Below are positions 34,701 through 44,399 of a stretch of 64,000 nucleotides of DNA, piece after piece. The position numbers and the translations under genes are program-made. Origin of the DNA: Tachypleus tridentatus (taxonomy: Eukaryota; Arthropoda; Merostomata; Xiphosura; Limulidae); contig NC_134834.1 of NCBI RefSeq assembly GCF_004210375.1, forward strand, positions 151,747,009 to 151,811,008. Reading direction: 5' to 3'. Positions within the stretch are counted from its first letter, which is position 1. The number at the start of each line of letters is the position of its first letter. Under the pieces are notes generated by a model. The model did no database searches. It was not told the origin of the DNA and saw nothing but the letters and a program-made list of their open reading frames with translations.

Positions 34701-37700
34701 TCTAATTATATTTGGATTATCTGTGATCTGAAATGTTATGAGACCTTTTAATATTATTATGAGGAATATTACACATACCAGATACAATAAATAACTATAG
34801 AAGCAGTTGAGCAGAAACATTATTTGACTATAATATAGTCTCTAAAGTGTCCTAGACAATGAAGTTTAGTTAGTGATACATGATGTGAGGTTGTATACAT
34901 AGTTATAGAGTACAACTCTAAGGAAGGTGTAAGTTTACTCTATGAAGTACTTATTAAACCTACTTGGTACATTGTTTGTACTTTTTGGTGTGTTTTTTTA
35001 TAAAATTGTTTTACTGGAAAAAATTTAGGTGTGATTCCAGGTGTTTGGGTGCTCATGTAGGCTGAAATCTCCACTAGACTGATTCCATGTCTGGAGTTGT
35101 GTGTTGTTTTGGAATAAGTTTAAATCTCTTGACATGTTTCTGCTAGAATCTTTCCAGGTCTGGAGGGGTGTGTTGCATTTTAATAGGTCTAAATCTCCTG
35201 ACATGTTTCTGCCAGGTTGATTTTAGTTCTGGAGGGGTATATTGTATTGAGATGGGTTTAAATCTCTTGACATGTTTACACTTCAGAAAAAGAGACATGA
35301 CTGGAGGTTTTATGATTATTACAGACTAGGAATTCACATAATTACATAAACTAGGGGACACCAGTTTAAGATATAGATAACTGTTAGAACTCAAGTTGGT
35401 AAAATTTTACTTTTCTTTTAGATGACTGTTCTGTGAAATAGTTCACTTTGGGATCTGACAGTATAAGCAACTGCAGGAGTTTAAAATATTGGACAGATAT
35501 TTTGGATATAAGGAGTTTTAAATGTGTAGATCCAATAGACTGGTAGTAAAAGTGGGTTAGCCTAAATGGACTAAATGAACTCTTGTTATGCCTTGAATGA
35601 AACAGTTCTTTTAATATGTATGAAAAATGGTATGTACTGTGTAGAAATTAGTGATTATTACAGATACCACAGAAGAAACTTAGGGTATTGTACCTGACGT
35701 AGCTGTGTGATTGTTACAGATACCAGTGATGAAACTTGGGTATTGTACCTGAAATAATTTGCATAACTGTGCAGAGTTAACATATTTTTAAAACCATTTG
35801 GTTTCAATGCTGATTTTATACATTACATAATCCTAGAAAAACGTATCTCACATGTTATTTTTAAATACATAAATAAGAACAGCTTCTACTCTTCTGGTAA
35901 GTAAAATTTGTACAACACTGAAAAGTCTGGAAAGAAGTTATATTTCAGCAATGAATTTAAACCTTGAATTCTTGAAATGTAAATTATTTCCTCTTTCATT
36001 CTGTAGAATGTTGCCATTGAAAACTTCTGGGCTAAGCAGCCGTGTGTCATCACATTTTTTCGCCGTTTTGGATGACCTTTTTGCCGCCTGGGTGCCCGTG
36101 AACTGAGTAGTGTTAAGTCTCGGTTGGACGCCCATAATGTGCGGCTAGTTGGAATAGGCCTAGAAGACATTGGAGTTCAAGAATTTGTGGAAGGAAATTA
36201 TTTTAAAGGAGGTAAGAAAGAGTGCTAAGTACTATTGTTTCAAATTCTGGAAAACAAACTTATTTCTTTACTACATAGAAATGTTTAAAAACAGAAATAA
36301 TATAACTGAAACAACAACTAATGAAGATGAATTGTTTATTATTGATGTTTTAATACTAATTGATATATCAGTAATTCCTAAACTATCATTTTTATCACTG
36401 ACAAACATGTTTGTGGAAATATAACTTCATGCATAACTTCTCTGATTCACAGAACTTTACTTAGATAATCAGAAAAAAACATACCGAGCCTTAGGATTTA
36501 AAAGGTAAGGAATAGATTTTTGACATTTATGCTTTTATTACCTTTATCACATGAGAAAATTTTTTAATCTTATGTCATGAAATTTTCTTTACTTATCTCA
36601 GAGGGTTTTTATATTATTTGTTTCTCTTATTTTTACTTTACCAAGAGGGTTTCTACACTGTTATTTTTTAACCCTTTCAAGTTATACATCTGTATATCTT
36701 ATAACTGTGTTAGTGTTATTTTTTATAAGTATTAACCCATGAAATAATTGTATAAAATCTGTATGGTCATCAATACAGTTTTCTTTGGTTTTTTTAGGCT
36801 TAGCTTCTTCAACGTCTTATTAGGAATGTTCAATAAAAAGTCACGTGATGCTTTGGAAAAGGTAAGAAACTAGGCTTAGGAGAAATGAAAATTTACTTTG
36901 TCACTTTTATGATACTGTAAAATAGATTGAAATAACAAGAGTTACTGATAATTTCTTTTATTATGTATTTGTAATCTTTTCTAGTTTGGAATATTTCACA
37001 GTTGTTTTGTCTTTTGTCAAGTCTTGTGGTTCTCTGTTTTTGAAATAATAAACTGTTTTACTTATGGAAGCTTCCACAGTAGCTGTGTGATGATATTGGA
37101 TAGAATTTGTCATGTTTCAAAAGCTGTTCAGAAATTAGGCTTATGTAGATGTAAGCTGCTAGCTATGATGGTAATTGTCATTCTTGTTATTTTTATTTAG
37201 GTTAAAGAATTAGGTGTAGGTGGTGACAAGAAAGGAGATGGATATCAAAATGGTGGAGCATTAGTTGTCAGTCAAGGTAAGATGTTTTGACTAAATCAAA
37301 GAATAAAGAAGTTACTCACACAAAGGATGAGCTCTACGTTTTAGAAAATAGTGAGTGTAATTACTTCCTTGAACAAGAGATAAAACTGTTCTGTGTGCTC
37401 TTAAAAATCTTATCCTGTTAACTTGTGTTTTGGGTATGAGGTTCTAAAAAAAGTAAAATGCAGAGAGAATAAGTATGATATATTTTTTCATCGTTATTAA
37501 ACAGATGAAAGTACCATTATTGAACTTCCATAAATTAGTTGTTTCATATTTTCAGAAGTTTATGATAACCTAATCTGAACTTTTTATATTCTAATGCTAT
37601 GTCAAATTATTTGCTACTTACCAGCATGTTCTGTGCTGTTTATTGTGTACTGTTTATAGTATCTTCTCCACAAATTTAATTTAGAATGTTTTTTTTTTAA

Positions 37701-37845
37701 CCTTGATATGATAGGAGGTGAAGAAGTTTTATTATCTCACAAGCAAGATGAACCATCAGATAATGTAGATCCTGAGGAGGTCATCAAAGCTCTTGGCATT
37801 CTTCAAGAAGAAGCATCTGCTGAAGGTGGAAGATATACTGCTTAG
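31776..37845 (+). CDS. PRXL2B: peroxiredoxin-like 2B, predicted selenoprotein (SelU family)
   Basis: Exons 31776-31832, 36007-36211, 36453-36504, 36798-36861, 37201-37276 and 37715-37845 join in phase (585 nt) with GT/AG borders into 194 residues. That is close to the roughly 198 of human PRXL2B/FAM213B. The thioredoxin-fold redox site reads CVITFFRRFG-[TGA]-PFC-RLGARELS: an in-frame TGA at 36073-36075 takes the place of the first Cys of the family's CxxC. Downstream blocks match the family well: VRLVGIGLEDIGVQEFVEG, ELYLDNQKKTYRALGFKR, GDGYQNGGALVVSQGGEEVL. A SECIS element follows in the 3' region, so TGA is most simply selenocysteine at residue 42 (U-x-x-C). The mammalian protein reduces prostaglandin H2 and prostamide H2 with thioredoxin; the substrate in this animal is unknown. 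Five exons in phase with no other lesion argue against a pseudogene. PRXL2B rather than A or C is chosen by overall pattern from memory. Confidence 0.9.
32262..32388 (-). repeat. tRNA-derived SINE, family C
   Basis: Minus-strand copy in PRXL2B intron 1: 'gccacccagtggcacaatgt' head, 'agaaatcgggtttcgataac', then 'agcaccgatagcaaattacg'. Confidence 0.6.
32911..33690 (-). mobile_element. mariner-type element, internally deleted (780 bp)
   Basis: Near-identical inverted ends (GGTGTTCGGAAAGTCACTG at 32914 and its complement ending near 33687) are bordered by TA at 32909-32910 and 33691-33692. The interior is a transposase gene on the minus strand that lacks its middle. It sits in PRXL2B intron 1. 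The size is about half that of a full element of this group. Confidence 0.85.
32997..33548 (-). pseudogene. mariner-type transposase with the catalytic middle deleted
   Basis: An open frame of 183 residues. It begins within the HTH part (MMRQRFAEKFPDTPVPRRNA, KLLDISDSVMQSPSNSLRKL, GTAHKAVRKKLKLSPYKI) and reaches the first catalytic region DVTFFTDEH. It then jumps to the extreme C-terminal block of the family (RNKIRRIQACIDANGGHFQH). The second and third acidic catalytic positions are gone. Upstream, 33549-33631 holds the expected earlier N-terminus in a broken frame. The join stays in frame, so a truncated DNA-binding protein could be encoded, but expression is unsupported. Confidence 0.8.
34097..34300. 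repeat. short tandem repeat, ~50-bp units
   Basis: Four units sharing 'aacctgtat(g/t)aa' and 'gtgacagttttataatatct', in two alternating versions (…agacagaaag… and …aaccatgagg…). Located in PRXL2B intron 1. Confidence 0.8.
35060..35290. repeat. three ~85-bp tandem units
   Basis: Units share 'tctggaggggtgtgttg', 'taaatctcttgacatgtttc' and 'tgccaggttgattt'-like segments. In PRXL2B intron 1, where looser repeats also occur at 33730-33990. Confidence 0.7.
36073..36075 (+). other. PRXL2B: in-frame TGA, predicted selenocysteine codon
   Basis: Codon 42 of the assembled PRXL2B frame, in exon 2 and three codons before a conserved Cys (TGC, 36082-36084). Both sides are open and conserved. With the downstream SECIS this is read as selenocysteine in a U-P-F-C redox motif. 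A sequencing error or a recent TGT/TGC-to-TGA mutation is the alternative, but it would not explain the SECIS. Confidence 0.85.
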
Positions 37846-38005
37846 CTTAAACATTGTTTGGGGCATAATATAAAATCATAATATTTCAATATATATATAT
37901 TTTTAAGGATATAGATAGTTTTATAAGTATTTCAAATATCATGATTGTATTAATATGTCTGGTATGTAAAAACTATTTGTTGCTTCAGAAAATATTAAGC
38001 ACAAT

Positions 38006-38074
38006 CAAACTGTAACATATGAAGCTACACTGTAAACCAAAACAGCAGTGTAGTGGATGAACATTAATAGTTTG
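38006..38074 (+). promoter_or_regulatory. SECIS element in the PRXL2B 3' region
   Basis: The core has ATGA at 38019-38022. Helix II GCTACACTG (38024-38032) pairs with CAGTGTAGT (38046-38054), nine pairs with one G-U. The unpaired AAA at 38034-38036 lies 11 bases after ATGA, and the opposing GGAT supplies GA at 38056-38057. The lower helix is closed by CAAACT (38006-38011) with AGTTTG (38069-38074). This is the eukaryotic SECIS layout: non-Watson-Crick quartet, AA in a 13-base apical loop. It lies 174 bases after the PRXL2B stop and before the AATAAA. Confidence 0.88.
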
Positions 38075-38146
38075 GTATGGAAATGATGAGAGTCAGTTAC
38101 TAATACTACTGTTGTTTCTTTTATGTAATATAATCTCTCTAATATG

Positions 38147-38152
38147 AATAAA
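38147..38152 (+). terminator. polyadenylation signal AATAAA of PRXL2B
   Basis: About 300 bases after the stop and 73 bases after the SECIS element, placing the SECIS inside the expected 3' UTR. Confidence 0.6.
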
Positions 38153-38473
38153 ACGTTCTACAATATTAGTAACTAAAGCATTGTTGTTATGTTAAACCAA
38201 TAATTCATTGTAACCTGTTACACCCCCAGAAATTTTGAAATTTAGCTTCTAATAAGCATATTACTTTTGAAAGCCCCCCCCCTTCCACTGGGCCAGTCAT
38301 AACCAGATTGTTAGTCTGCTCAGGGTTGTGGGTTCAAATCTCTGTACCACTAAACATGCCCTTTCAGCTATGGGGTCATTATAAGGTGAAGGTCAATCCC
38401 ACTATTCATTGGTAAAAGAGTAGCCCAATAGTTGACGGTGGGTGGTGGTGATTTAGCTGTCTTCCCTCTAGTC

Positions 38474-40991
38474 CAGGGGTGGCCAAACAGCAGCTCTTTG
38501 ACATATAATGTGCAGCTCACAGAAATACATTGGCTGAGCTTCTTTTTGCATCACAATTAATACAAAAAGTAAATAAAAAAATTTCAAGCTTTATAATTAC
38601 AGTGTTTTACCAGAAAAAGGTGGGAGTCCACTGGATTAAAACGTAAGTTTAATGTTCATGGTGAGTAAATATATTTAAGAATTTAAATCTTAATTTTAAT
38701 GCTAGATTGGAGTCGGGGATTAAAGAAGTTTCAGATCAGCTAGGATTACAGAGGAATTGTGCTAGAGAATCAGTAGTCATACAAGCTGGTGCTGACAATG
38801 TTAGTCTTAATGGGCATGGCTTGTAGTTGTGTAATTGTGGCTGTGTTCGGGCAGTGAAATAAGCAGAGTGTTAGTGGGATACTGGGTGCTGTTGAGTTTG
38901 GTTGCATTGCATGTGTTGGAGCTTATTGTTTCTTTTCACTTTAATTTTTTTTTAGAAAAAACAAGTCTACTGTATTAAAATCATCACTAAATAGCCAGCA
39001 GATACTGTTCAGTAACGAAGTTGGCACAGTGACTGAAGCTAGTTTTGATATATCATGATGGTGAATTTGTTAAGAAGAATAAAGCTGAAGTTGTTGCAGT
39101 GTTAGATCCAAATAACACAAAACTTCAGCAACAAATAGCATAAACACCAGTTTCGTGCCACACTACAGAGAGACGTATCTGACAGATCAGTGCTGATGTT
39201 GCAGGCAAAATGCAAAATGATTTAAAGAATTCCCTGCATTCAACTTAGCCCTTAATGAATTTACAGACATACAAGACAACCCACTACTGGCAGTATTTGT
39301 TTGTTATGTTTCCTCTTATGTAACTGTGAAAGAAGAGATGTTGGACTTTGTGGCACTAAAAGAAACAACTCATAGTATTAACATTAAAAATGCATTTGAC
39401 AGAGCCTTAACAAATGCTGTTATTCCACTGGATAAAGTCATCAGTGTTGCAACAAATGGAGTACCTACAATGGTGGGGAAAAAGTATAGGATTAATTGCA
39501 CTTCTGAAAAGCAATTCCAACTTTCCAGAGTTTCTTCCTGTTCATTGCATTAGTCATTGTGAACACCTGGTAGCCAGATACTTCAAGTATAAAGGTGTTA
39601 TGAAATTTGTTCTTGAAATTGTCAATTTCATACGCTTAAATGGGAATACCCACCAATAGTTCAAAACGTTTATTGAAGAACTGGAGCTTGAAGATAAACC
39701 TAGTGATGTCTCTTTCTACTGCATTGTGAGGCAGCTGTCAACCAGCAATATTTTAAATAGGTTTATGGATCAGTTGGAGCCTGTTATTACTTTTCTTGAA
39801 GAAAATAAAAGATTCTATCCTCAACTGGAAAATGATGAATGGATGCAAGATCTAATGTTCCTTACTGATGTAATGAATCATCTACAAACTCTCAAATTGG
39901 CACTCCAGGGGAAGGATAAGATTGTTTCGATCTTACTCAGACAATTTTCAGCTTTTAGAATAAAATACTTTTTCAAAGAGACATATTGTCAAGAAACTTC
40001 ACTTACTTTCCCAGTCTAAAAATGAGAGTAAATACATTCCCTGATATTGAAATAAAAGACCACAAACTGAAAGAATACAAAAATAAATTACAAGGACTGC
40101 TTGATAATTTCCTAGATAGGTTTGAGGACTTGCAGAAACTGAAGCCCTGCTTTGCCTTTCTTGTAAATCCATTCATGGTTGATGTGATCAATGATGGTTG
40201 TCCAATTCTCAAACCTCTAGTTACAGAATCATCTGCTGTGGAAATGAAAATAATAGAACTACAGGAAGACCTTGGTCTAAAGTTGATCCATAAATCCCAT
40301 TCTACAATTGAGTTGTGGAAGCAAATTCCAGATATAAAATATCCTGAACTGAAGAAAACTAGTGTGTGACTCATCTCAATTTCCAGCATGACGTACTGCT
40401 ATGAATCACTGTACTCTGTAATAAACTTTCAAAGTCAAAGCGTCATGCAATCCTTACAAATCAACACCTGATGGAGGTAATTCATACAGCCTTGGAAAGG
40501 TGGCATCTGATTAAAATATCTAATTTTATTGTTTTACAAATTTTCCTCTATGTTTTGATCAGATATTTACTAAGACATATAAATATCATTAAAAATATCT
40601 GTTTTACCCCAAATATTTATGGCTGTCTCATTTAATGTTAATGAAATGCAAACTTGCATATTTTTCTTAAATGTTTCTGTAGTTCATTACCATGTTAAAT
40701 ACACTCAATAGAGTTAAAACAATAATCAGCGAGGATTTTGAAAACATTTGGTATATATATTATGTACTTTGTAATTATTGAAACAAATGCAAATTAACAG
40801 TTTGAAAACTACATACATGAATAAATATTATTACATACATGTATTTCTTAATATATATATACAATTTATGTAACAAAATGTGTATGTAACAATAAAAATG
40901 CGTGTATGATATTTGTTCATGTCTTGTGGCTCTCAAACATCTGAAATTTATCATATGCGGCTCTTAGGTTATGCAAGTTTGGCCACCTCTG
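38474..40991 (+). mobile_element. hAT transposon, 2518 bp, with 8-bp target duplication
   Basis: Ends CAGGGGTGGCCAAAC and GTTTGGCCACCTCTG form imperfect 15-base inverted repeats. The 8 bases CTCTAGTC appear on both sides (38466-38473 and 40992-40999), the hallmark of hAT insertion and close to the superfamily's nTCTAGAn preference. The interior holds a decayed transposase. Confidence 0.92.
39045..40510 (+). pseudogene. hAT transposase (SCAND3/ZBED/GTF2IRD2-type), decayed
   Basis: Across several frames the sequence reads as the RNase H-like and dimerisation parts of a hAT transposase: DGEFVKKNKAEVV, ISADVAGKMQNDLKN, LALNEFTDIQDNPLLAVFV, EEMLDFVALKETTHS, VATNGVPTMVGKK, EFLPVHCISHCEHLVARYF, and late SILLRQFSAFRIKYF, LKEYKNKLQGLLDNFLDRFE. 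These are the blocks of SCAND3/ZBED/GTF2IRD2-like transposases. Stops and at least four frameshifts break it. The N-terminal BED zinc finger is not seen, so it may be lost or never present. Confidence 0.85.
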
Positions 40992-41087
40992 CTCTAGTCT
41001 TACACTGCTAAATTAGGGATGGCTAACACAGATAGCCCTCGTGTAGCTTTTTACAAGTTCAGAAACAAAAACCATTGCCCATCCCAG

Positions 41088-41195
41088 TGGAAGTCTGAAT
41101 TCTTATGAGGCTAAAAACTGGGTTTCAATACTTTTGGTGGGCACAGGACAGATAGCCCCATTGTGTTGCTTTATACTTAACAATAAAAACAAGTA
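41088..41195 (+). repeat. tRNA-derived SINE, family C, diverged
   Basis: 'atcccagtggaagtctgaat', 'aaactgggtttcaatacttt', 'acagatagccccattgtgtt' and an AATAAAAAC tail, directly 3' of the split family A SINE. Confidence 0.6.
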
Positions 41196-42070
41196 CTTTT
41201 AACATTTGTTACATATTGAAGTGATCTGTATAAAACTTCCCAGTTATCAAGTGTTCATACAGGACAGTAATATGATGGTTACTTTGGGTAGTGTGGGGGA
41301 GTTATGCCACAGTAACTTTAGATGGTGTGAGAGTTGTGCCAGAGTCACTTTGATTTTTATGAATATAAGAAGAGAATTGGTCACAAAAGCCCACTTGGCT
41401 CAGCAAGAAAAGTTCTCAACTTAAATGCAGTGTTCAGTACATTATATTAAATTAATTTATGACATTCAAATTGCGATGTGGATCAACTTGGAGCACCAGT
41501 ACCACATAGGAGAACTCAAGTTCTGCCTCAGCCGTGCTAAATAAAGTAACATGTTGTAACATGAGATAATCCATGAACATAAAAGTAGCAATACCCAACA
41601 TAATGAGATAGAATCTTTATCTGTAAAGTAGGCCAGTAAAGTATGGGTTCATTAGGTAAGTCTTCCAGTCATACCTCACAATCAACTGTAATATATTCCA
41701 ATTAACTGGAGAAAAGTTATATGGGTTTTAATGCTATTCTGTATTAAGATATACTAAACGAGCTGCCAGATCTAGCACCTTTTGAATTTCTGTGCATTCA
41801 CGGTAGTGAAACAAGTAATTGGAAATCATTATACTTGTACATTAGCTCGATTATGGAAAAGAAACGGGGAATGTGTTGATGTGCTTTGGACATGACAGCA
41901 TTATGACAGAACCTTTTTGAAATTGAAACTTTGCCACAGAACTATTTTAAGACGTACACTGTACAAGAATAGAAAGATCTGTGGGAAGGAAATTTAAAAT
42001 GTTAACCGATGGCAGCACGTGTAAATATTTCAACATTTTATGTTTTCTTTCAGAACTAAATTTTCTTTGG
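41196..42070. other. intergenic, nothing recognised
   Basis: An open frame at 41206-41424 includes two diverged copies of a 30-base word (gggtagtgtgggggagttatgcc / gatggtgtgagagttgtgcc) and looks non-coding. No exon borders seen. Confidence 0.45.
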
Positions 42071-42072
42071 TT

Positions 42073-42115
42073 GTTTTGGAATTTCGCACAAAGTTACTCG
42101 AGGGCTATCTGTGCT
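42073..42115 (-). repeat. family A SINE tail fragment
   Basis: Only the 3' part remains (tggaatttcgcacaaagtta, ctcgagggctatctgtgct). It stops exactly where the Penelope-like sequence begins, suggesting the latter inserted into, or was joined to, a SINE. Confidence 0.75.
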
Positions 42116-42371
42116 CCATGAATGGTAAAAAGAAACAAGACGAAACTAAAGGTTTACAGACTTAACGTTAAACTGCAGGGCTCGATTGTGTTGTTGATCT
42201 CAGTGTGTGCGTATAATTTTGTCAATGGTTTTATACGCACACACCTAGATCAACAACAAACTATAATAAATCCCAAGATAATCTGTGATGACGAAAAAAC
42301 CCACGTGTAGAGAAAAATATATGTGTAAAAACGGCTGGTATGGGTTAAGAAAAAAAGTTTTATGTAGAAGA

Positions 42372-42414
42372 GCGAACAACGTTTCGACCTTCTTCGGTTC
42401 ATCTTCAGGTTCAC
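42372..42414 (-). ncRNA. hammerhead ribozyme-like motif
   Basis: On the minus strand: GTGAAC, CTGAAGA, T, GAACC-gaagaa-GGTC, GAAA, CGTT, GTTCGC. CTGAAGA fits the invariant CUGANGA and GAAA the second core box. GAACC/GGTC gives a short stem II. GTGAAC (42414-42409) pairs with GTTCGC (42377-42372) over six positions with one G-U, forming stem I with cleavage expected after GTT. Stem III is only the self-complementary AACGTT, so activity would need a dimer, as known for minimal type I hammerheads of Penelope-like elements. It faces away from the nearby Penelope coding remnant, which is unexpected. Confidence 0.6.
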
Positions 42415-42465
42415 AAAGAAAGAAAGAGGAAACTGACCGATAGCTGACCTGAACTTAACCTCAAA

Positions 42466-43140
42466 ATGACAAGAACCGATACACAATTTAAAACAGAAAT
42501 CCACCGAAAAATCACTCATACTGGTCTATACATTCCTTGGGACTCAGCACATAAAACAAAACAAAAACTCAACATACTAAGAAACCAAATAAACACAGCC
42601 ATAAAACTATGCTCACCAAATAAAACTAACGACGAATTAGACAAAATAAAACTATACTTCATTAACAACAATAAGTTTTCTCCACAAACGGTAGAAAACA
42701 TTATACGCACACACCTAGACAAAAAGCAAAATCAACTAACAAAAGTAAATATATCTCACGAATTAAAAAAATCACGAAACCAGATACTGCTACATACCAT
42801 ATATTCCCGACATCAGAAAAATAACCAACATTTGGCAAAAATTAGTAACATAATAAGACATTCCAATTAATACCAGATTTATTTTAAAAAAAACAGGCAC
42901 AAAACTACGGTCTATACTATGTAAAAACTAAACTGACAAACACCACACCAACATAGTTTATAAAATACAATGCAACAACTGCTGCGACTTCTGTATTGGG
43001 GAAACAAACAGAAAAATGGAAACCAGATTCAAATACACACACAAAAGAAAAAAAAAAACACCTTCATACATTTTTGAACACTGGAAATCAAATAAACACA
43101 ACATAACCATAAAAACACCAAGGTACTAAGTAGGGAAACA
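42466..43140 (+). pseudogene. Penelope-like polyprotein, C-terminal remnant with GIY-YIG
   Basis: The first frame is open for 134 residues (from 42466: GLYIPWDSAHKTKQKLNILR, QINTAIKLCSPNK, NIIRTHLDKKQ), then broken. At 42955-43110 another frame reads VYKIQCNNCCDFCIGETNRK, METRFKYTHKRKK and FEHWKSNKHNIT. These are the Cys pair, Y-(I/K), IGET and FEHWKS-HNI blocks of the Penelope GIY-YIG endonuclease. The reverse transcriptase catalytic core is upstream of the preserved part and absent. Several stops make it inactive. Confidence 0.75.
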
Positions 43141-43674
43141 AATATAAACAAACGCAAAATCAAAGAAGCCTACTTATACAACAACTAAAACCAAAATTAA
43201 ATCAATATAAGGGACCACTTTTATATCGATACCAATTAATAACCCAACATCTAACTGCAACGTCCCCTACAATGCAGTACCTGTTTATACTCTCGTCCCA
43301 TACTTTATTTTAATAAAAGTTGTAATACTCATACCAGCTGCCTTGAGATACATTTTTACTTCAAGTGGATTTATCGTCATCACGAATTGTAGGCCTAATG
43401 TTCATCAGGTTATTATATTACATAAACCAAAGTATGTATACAATGAATGTTGCACTAATGACACAAGTTGGTAGCTTTAACCTCTTATTGAAATTTCATA
43501 TAGTGCAACAATGGCGTGGCCATTTATCTACATATGCATGTGACCGAAATAACATATAATTTTCACATCTGTTACGATGAAATGCAACAATATCTCGATG
43601 TCATAAATGGTAAATGAGGCTTAAGAAGTGGGATCAATTGAATTGCACCACAAACGAAAATACATAAAAATATG

Positions 43675-43795
43675 TCGCCCGCTGGGACAGCGGTGAGTCT
43701 ACAGATTTACAACGTTAAAATCAGGGGTTCGATGCCCCTCGCTGGACATAGCAGATAGCCCCATGTGACTATATTGTATGAAAACACAAAAAAAA
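43675..43795 (+). repeat. tRNA-derived SINE, family B
   Basis: 'gtcgcccgctgggacagcgg', 'agatttacaacgttaaaatc', GGGGTTCGATGCCCC, 'catagcagatagccccatgt' and a tail of ACACAAAA. Confidence 0.85.
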
Positions 43796-43987
43796 CATAA
43801 AAAATTCATATTTTGAGTATTCAAGATCCAAATAATTAGAAAAATAACTTATATTTTTATTAATGCAATATTTTGGTTCATATGTTAATATTAATTTTGA
43901 AATATTTTCATTATTCATAAAATAATTTTATGTCAAAATAATGAAAGAAAATATTGTAATAAAATATTAATATTATCTTTTTCATTC

Positions 43988-44398
43988 GCGACGGTGGTAT
44001 AGTTGTTAGCATTTATTACCACTAATTTTCTATGAATGTATCTCAAAGAATTACCTTTGACTAATATTTCTTTACTCTCTAGATCAGTGGTTTCCAACCA
44101 GGGGTGCGAGATAGCGTTTCAGGGGGTGAAAGATAACATTCGTTTTGGCCACCTTCACCTTTATTCTTAAATAAATAATTACTGTGAGGGGTGCGAGGAC
44201 ATATTAAAACTTTTAAGGGGTGCGGGGCATAAAAAAGGTTGGGAACCACTGTTCTAGATAAATACAGTCTTTTTCAAAAGAATTCTTGAATCAATGATGT
44301 GTTTTGTTTATACCTCCTTTGTGAGGTTGTATTAATAAAGAAAAACAACATAATTTATTTTCAAGCACTTGACCCGGGTTTGATTCCCAGCCGTCGTA
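43988..44398 (+). pseudogene. tRNA-Gly copy split by a ~340-bp insert
   Basis: The 5' part 43988-44020 reads GCGACGG-TGGTATAGTTGTTAGCAT and the 3' part 44361-44398 reads AAGCACTTGACCCGGG-TTTGATTCCC-CCGTCGT. The acceptor arms GCGACGG and CCGTCGT pair with one G-U. The A box (TGGTATAGTTG) and B box (GGTTTGATTCC) survive. The pattern is that of eukaryotic tRNA-Gly with anticodon TCC. The anticodon arm is where the foreign sequence sits, so no tRNA can be made. The insert itself contains a hAT-type MITE. Confidence 0.7.
44085..44251. mobile_element. 167-bp hAT-type MITE
   Basis: Ends CAGTGGTTTCCAACC and GGTTGGGAACCACTG are inverted repeats with one mismatch. Flanks CTCTAGAT (44077-44084) and TTCTAGAT (44252-44259) are an 8-base target duplication with one change. 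No coding capacity. It inserted within the sequence that splits the tRNA-Gly copy. Confidence 0.88.
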
Positions 44399-44399
44399 G

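Larger units (their letters stand above)
38287..41070 (+). repeat. family A SINE split by a hAT element
   Basis: The SINE runs from 38287 (ccactgggccagtcataacc) to 38473 (…ttccctctagtc) and resumes at 41000 (ttacactgctaaattaggg) to about 41070. The break falls inside a body segment that is uninterrupted in other copies. The SINE was therefore present before the hAT element arrived. Confidence 0.9.
42118..43330 (+). mobile_element. Penelope-like element fragment
   Basis: Holds a coding remnant with a GIY-YIG-type endonuclease, a hammerhead-like motif on the opposite strand, and an inverted pair of about 26 bases at 42190-42260 (TTGTTGATCTCAGTGTGTGC and its complement ACACACCTAGATCAACAAC). The second arm of the pair reads as FIRTHLDQQ, the same coding block that recurs at 42700 (IIRTHLDKKQ), so part of the element is duplicated at its 5' side. 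Penelope-like elements often have such partial tandem or inverted copies. Confidence 0.7.

Noticed and set aside
36186-36424. Open frames at 35886-36170 (minus) and 36170-36424 (plus) over PRXL2B exon 2
   Set aside because: They overlap a conserved exon in another frame or strand and show no family resemblance.
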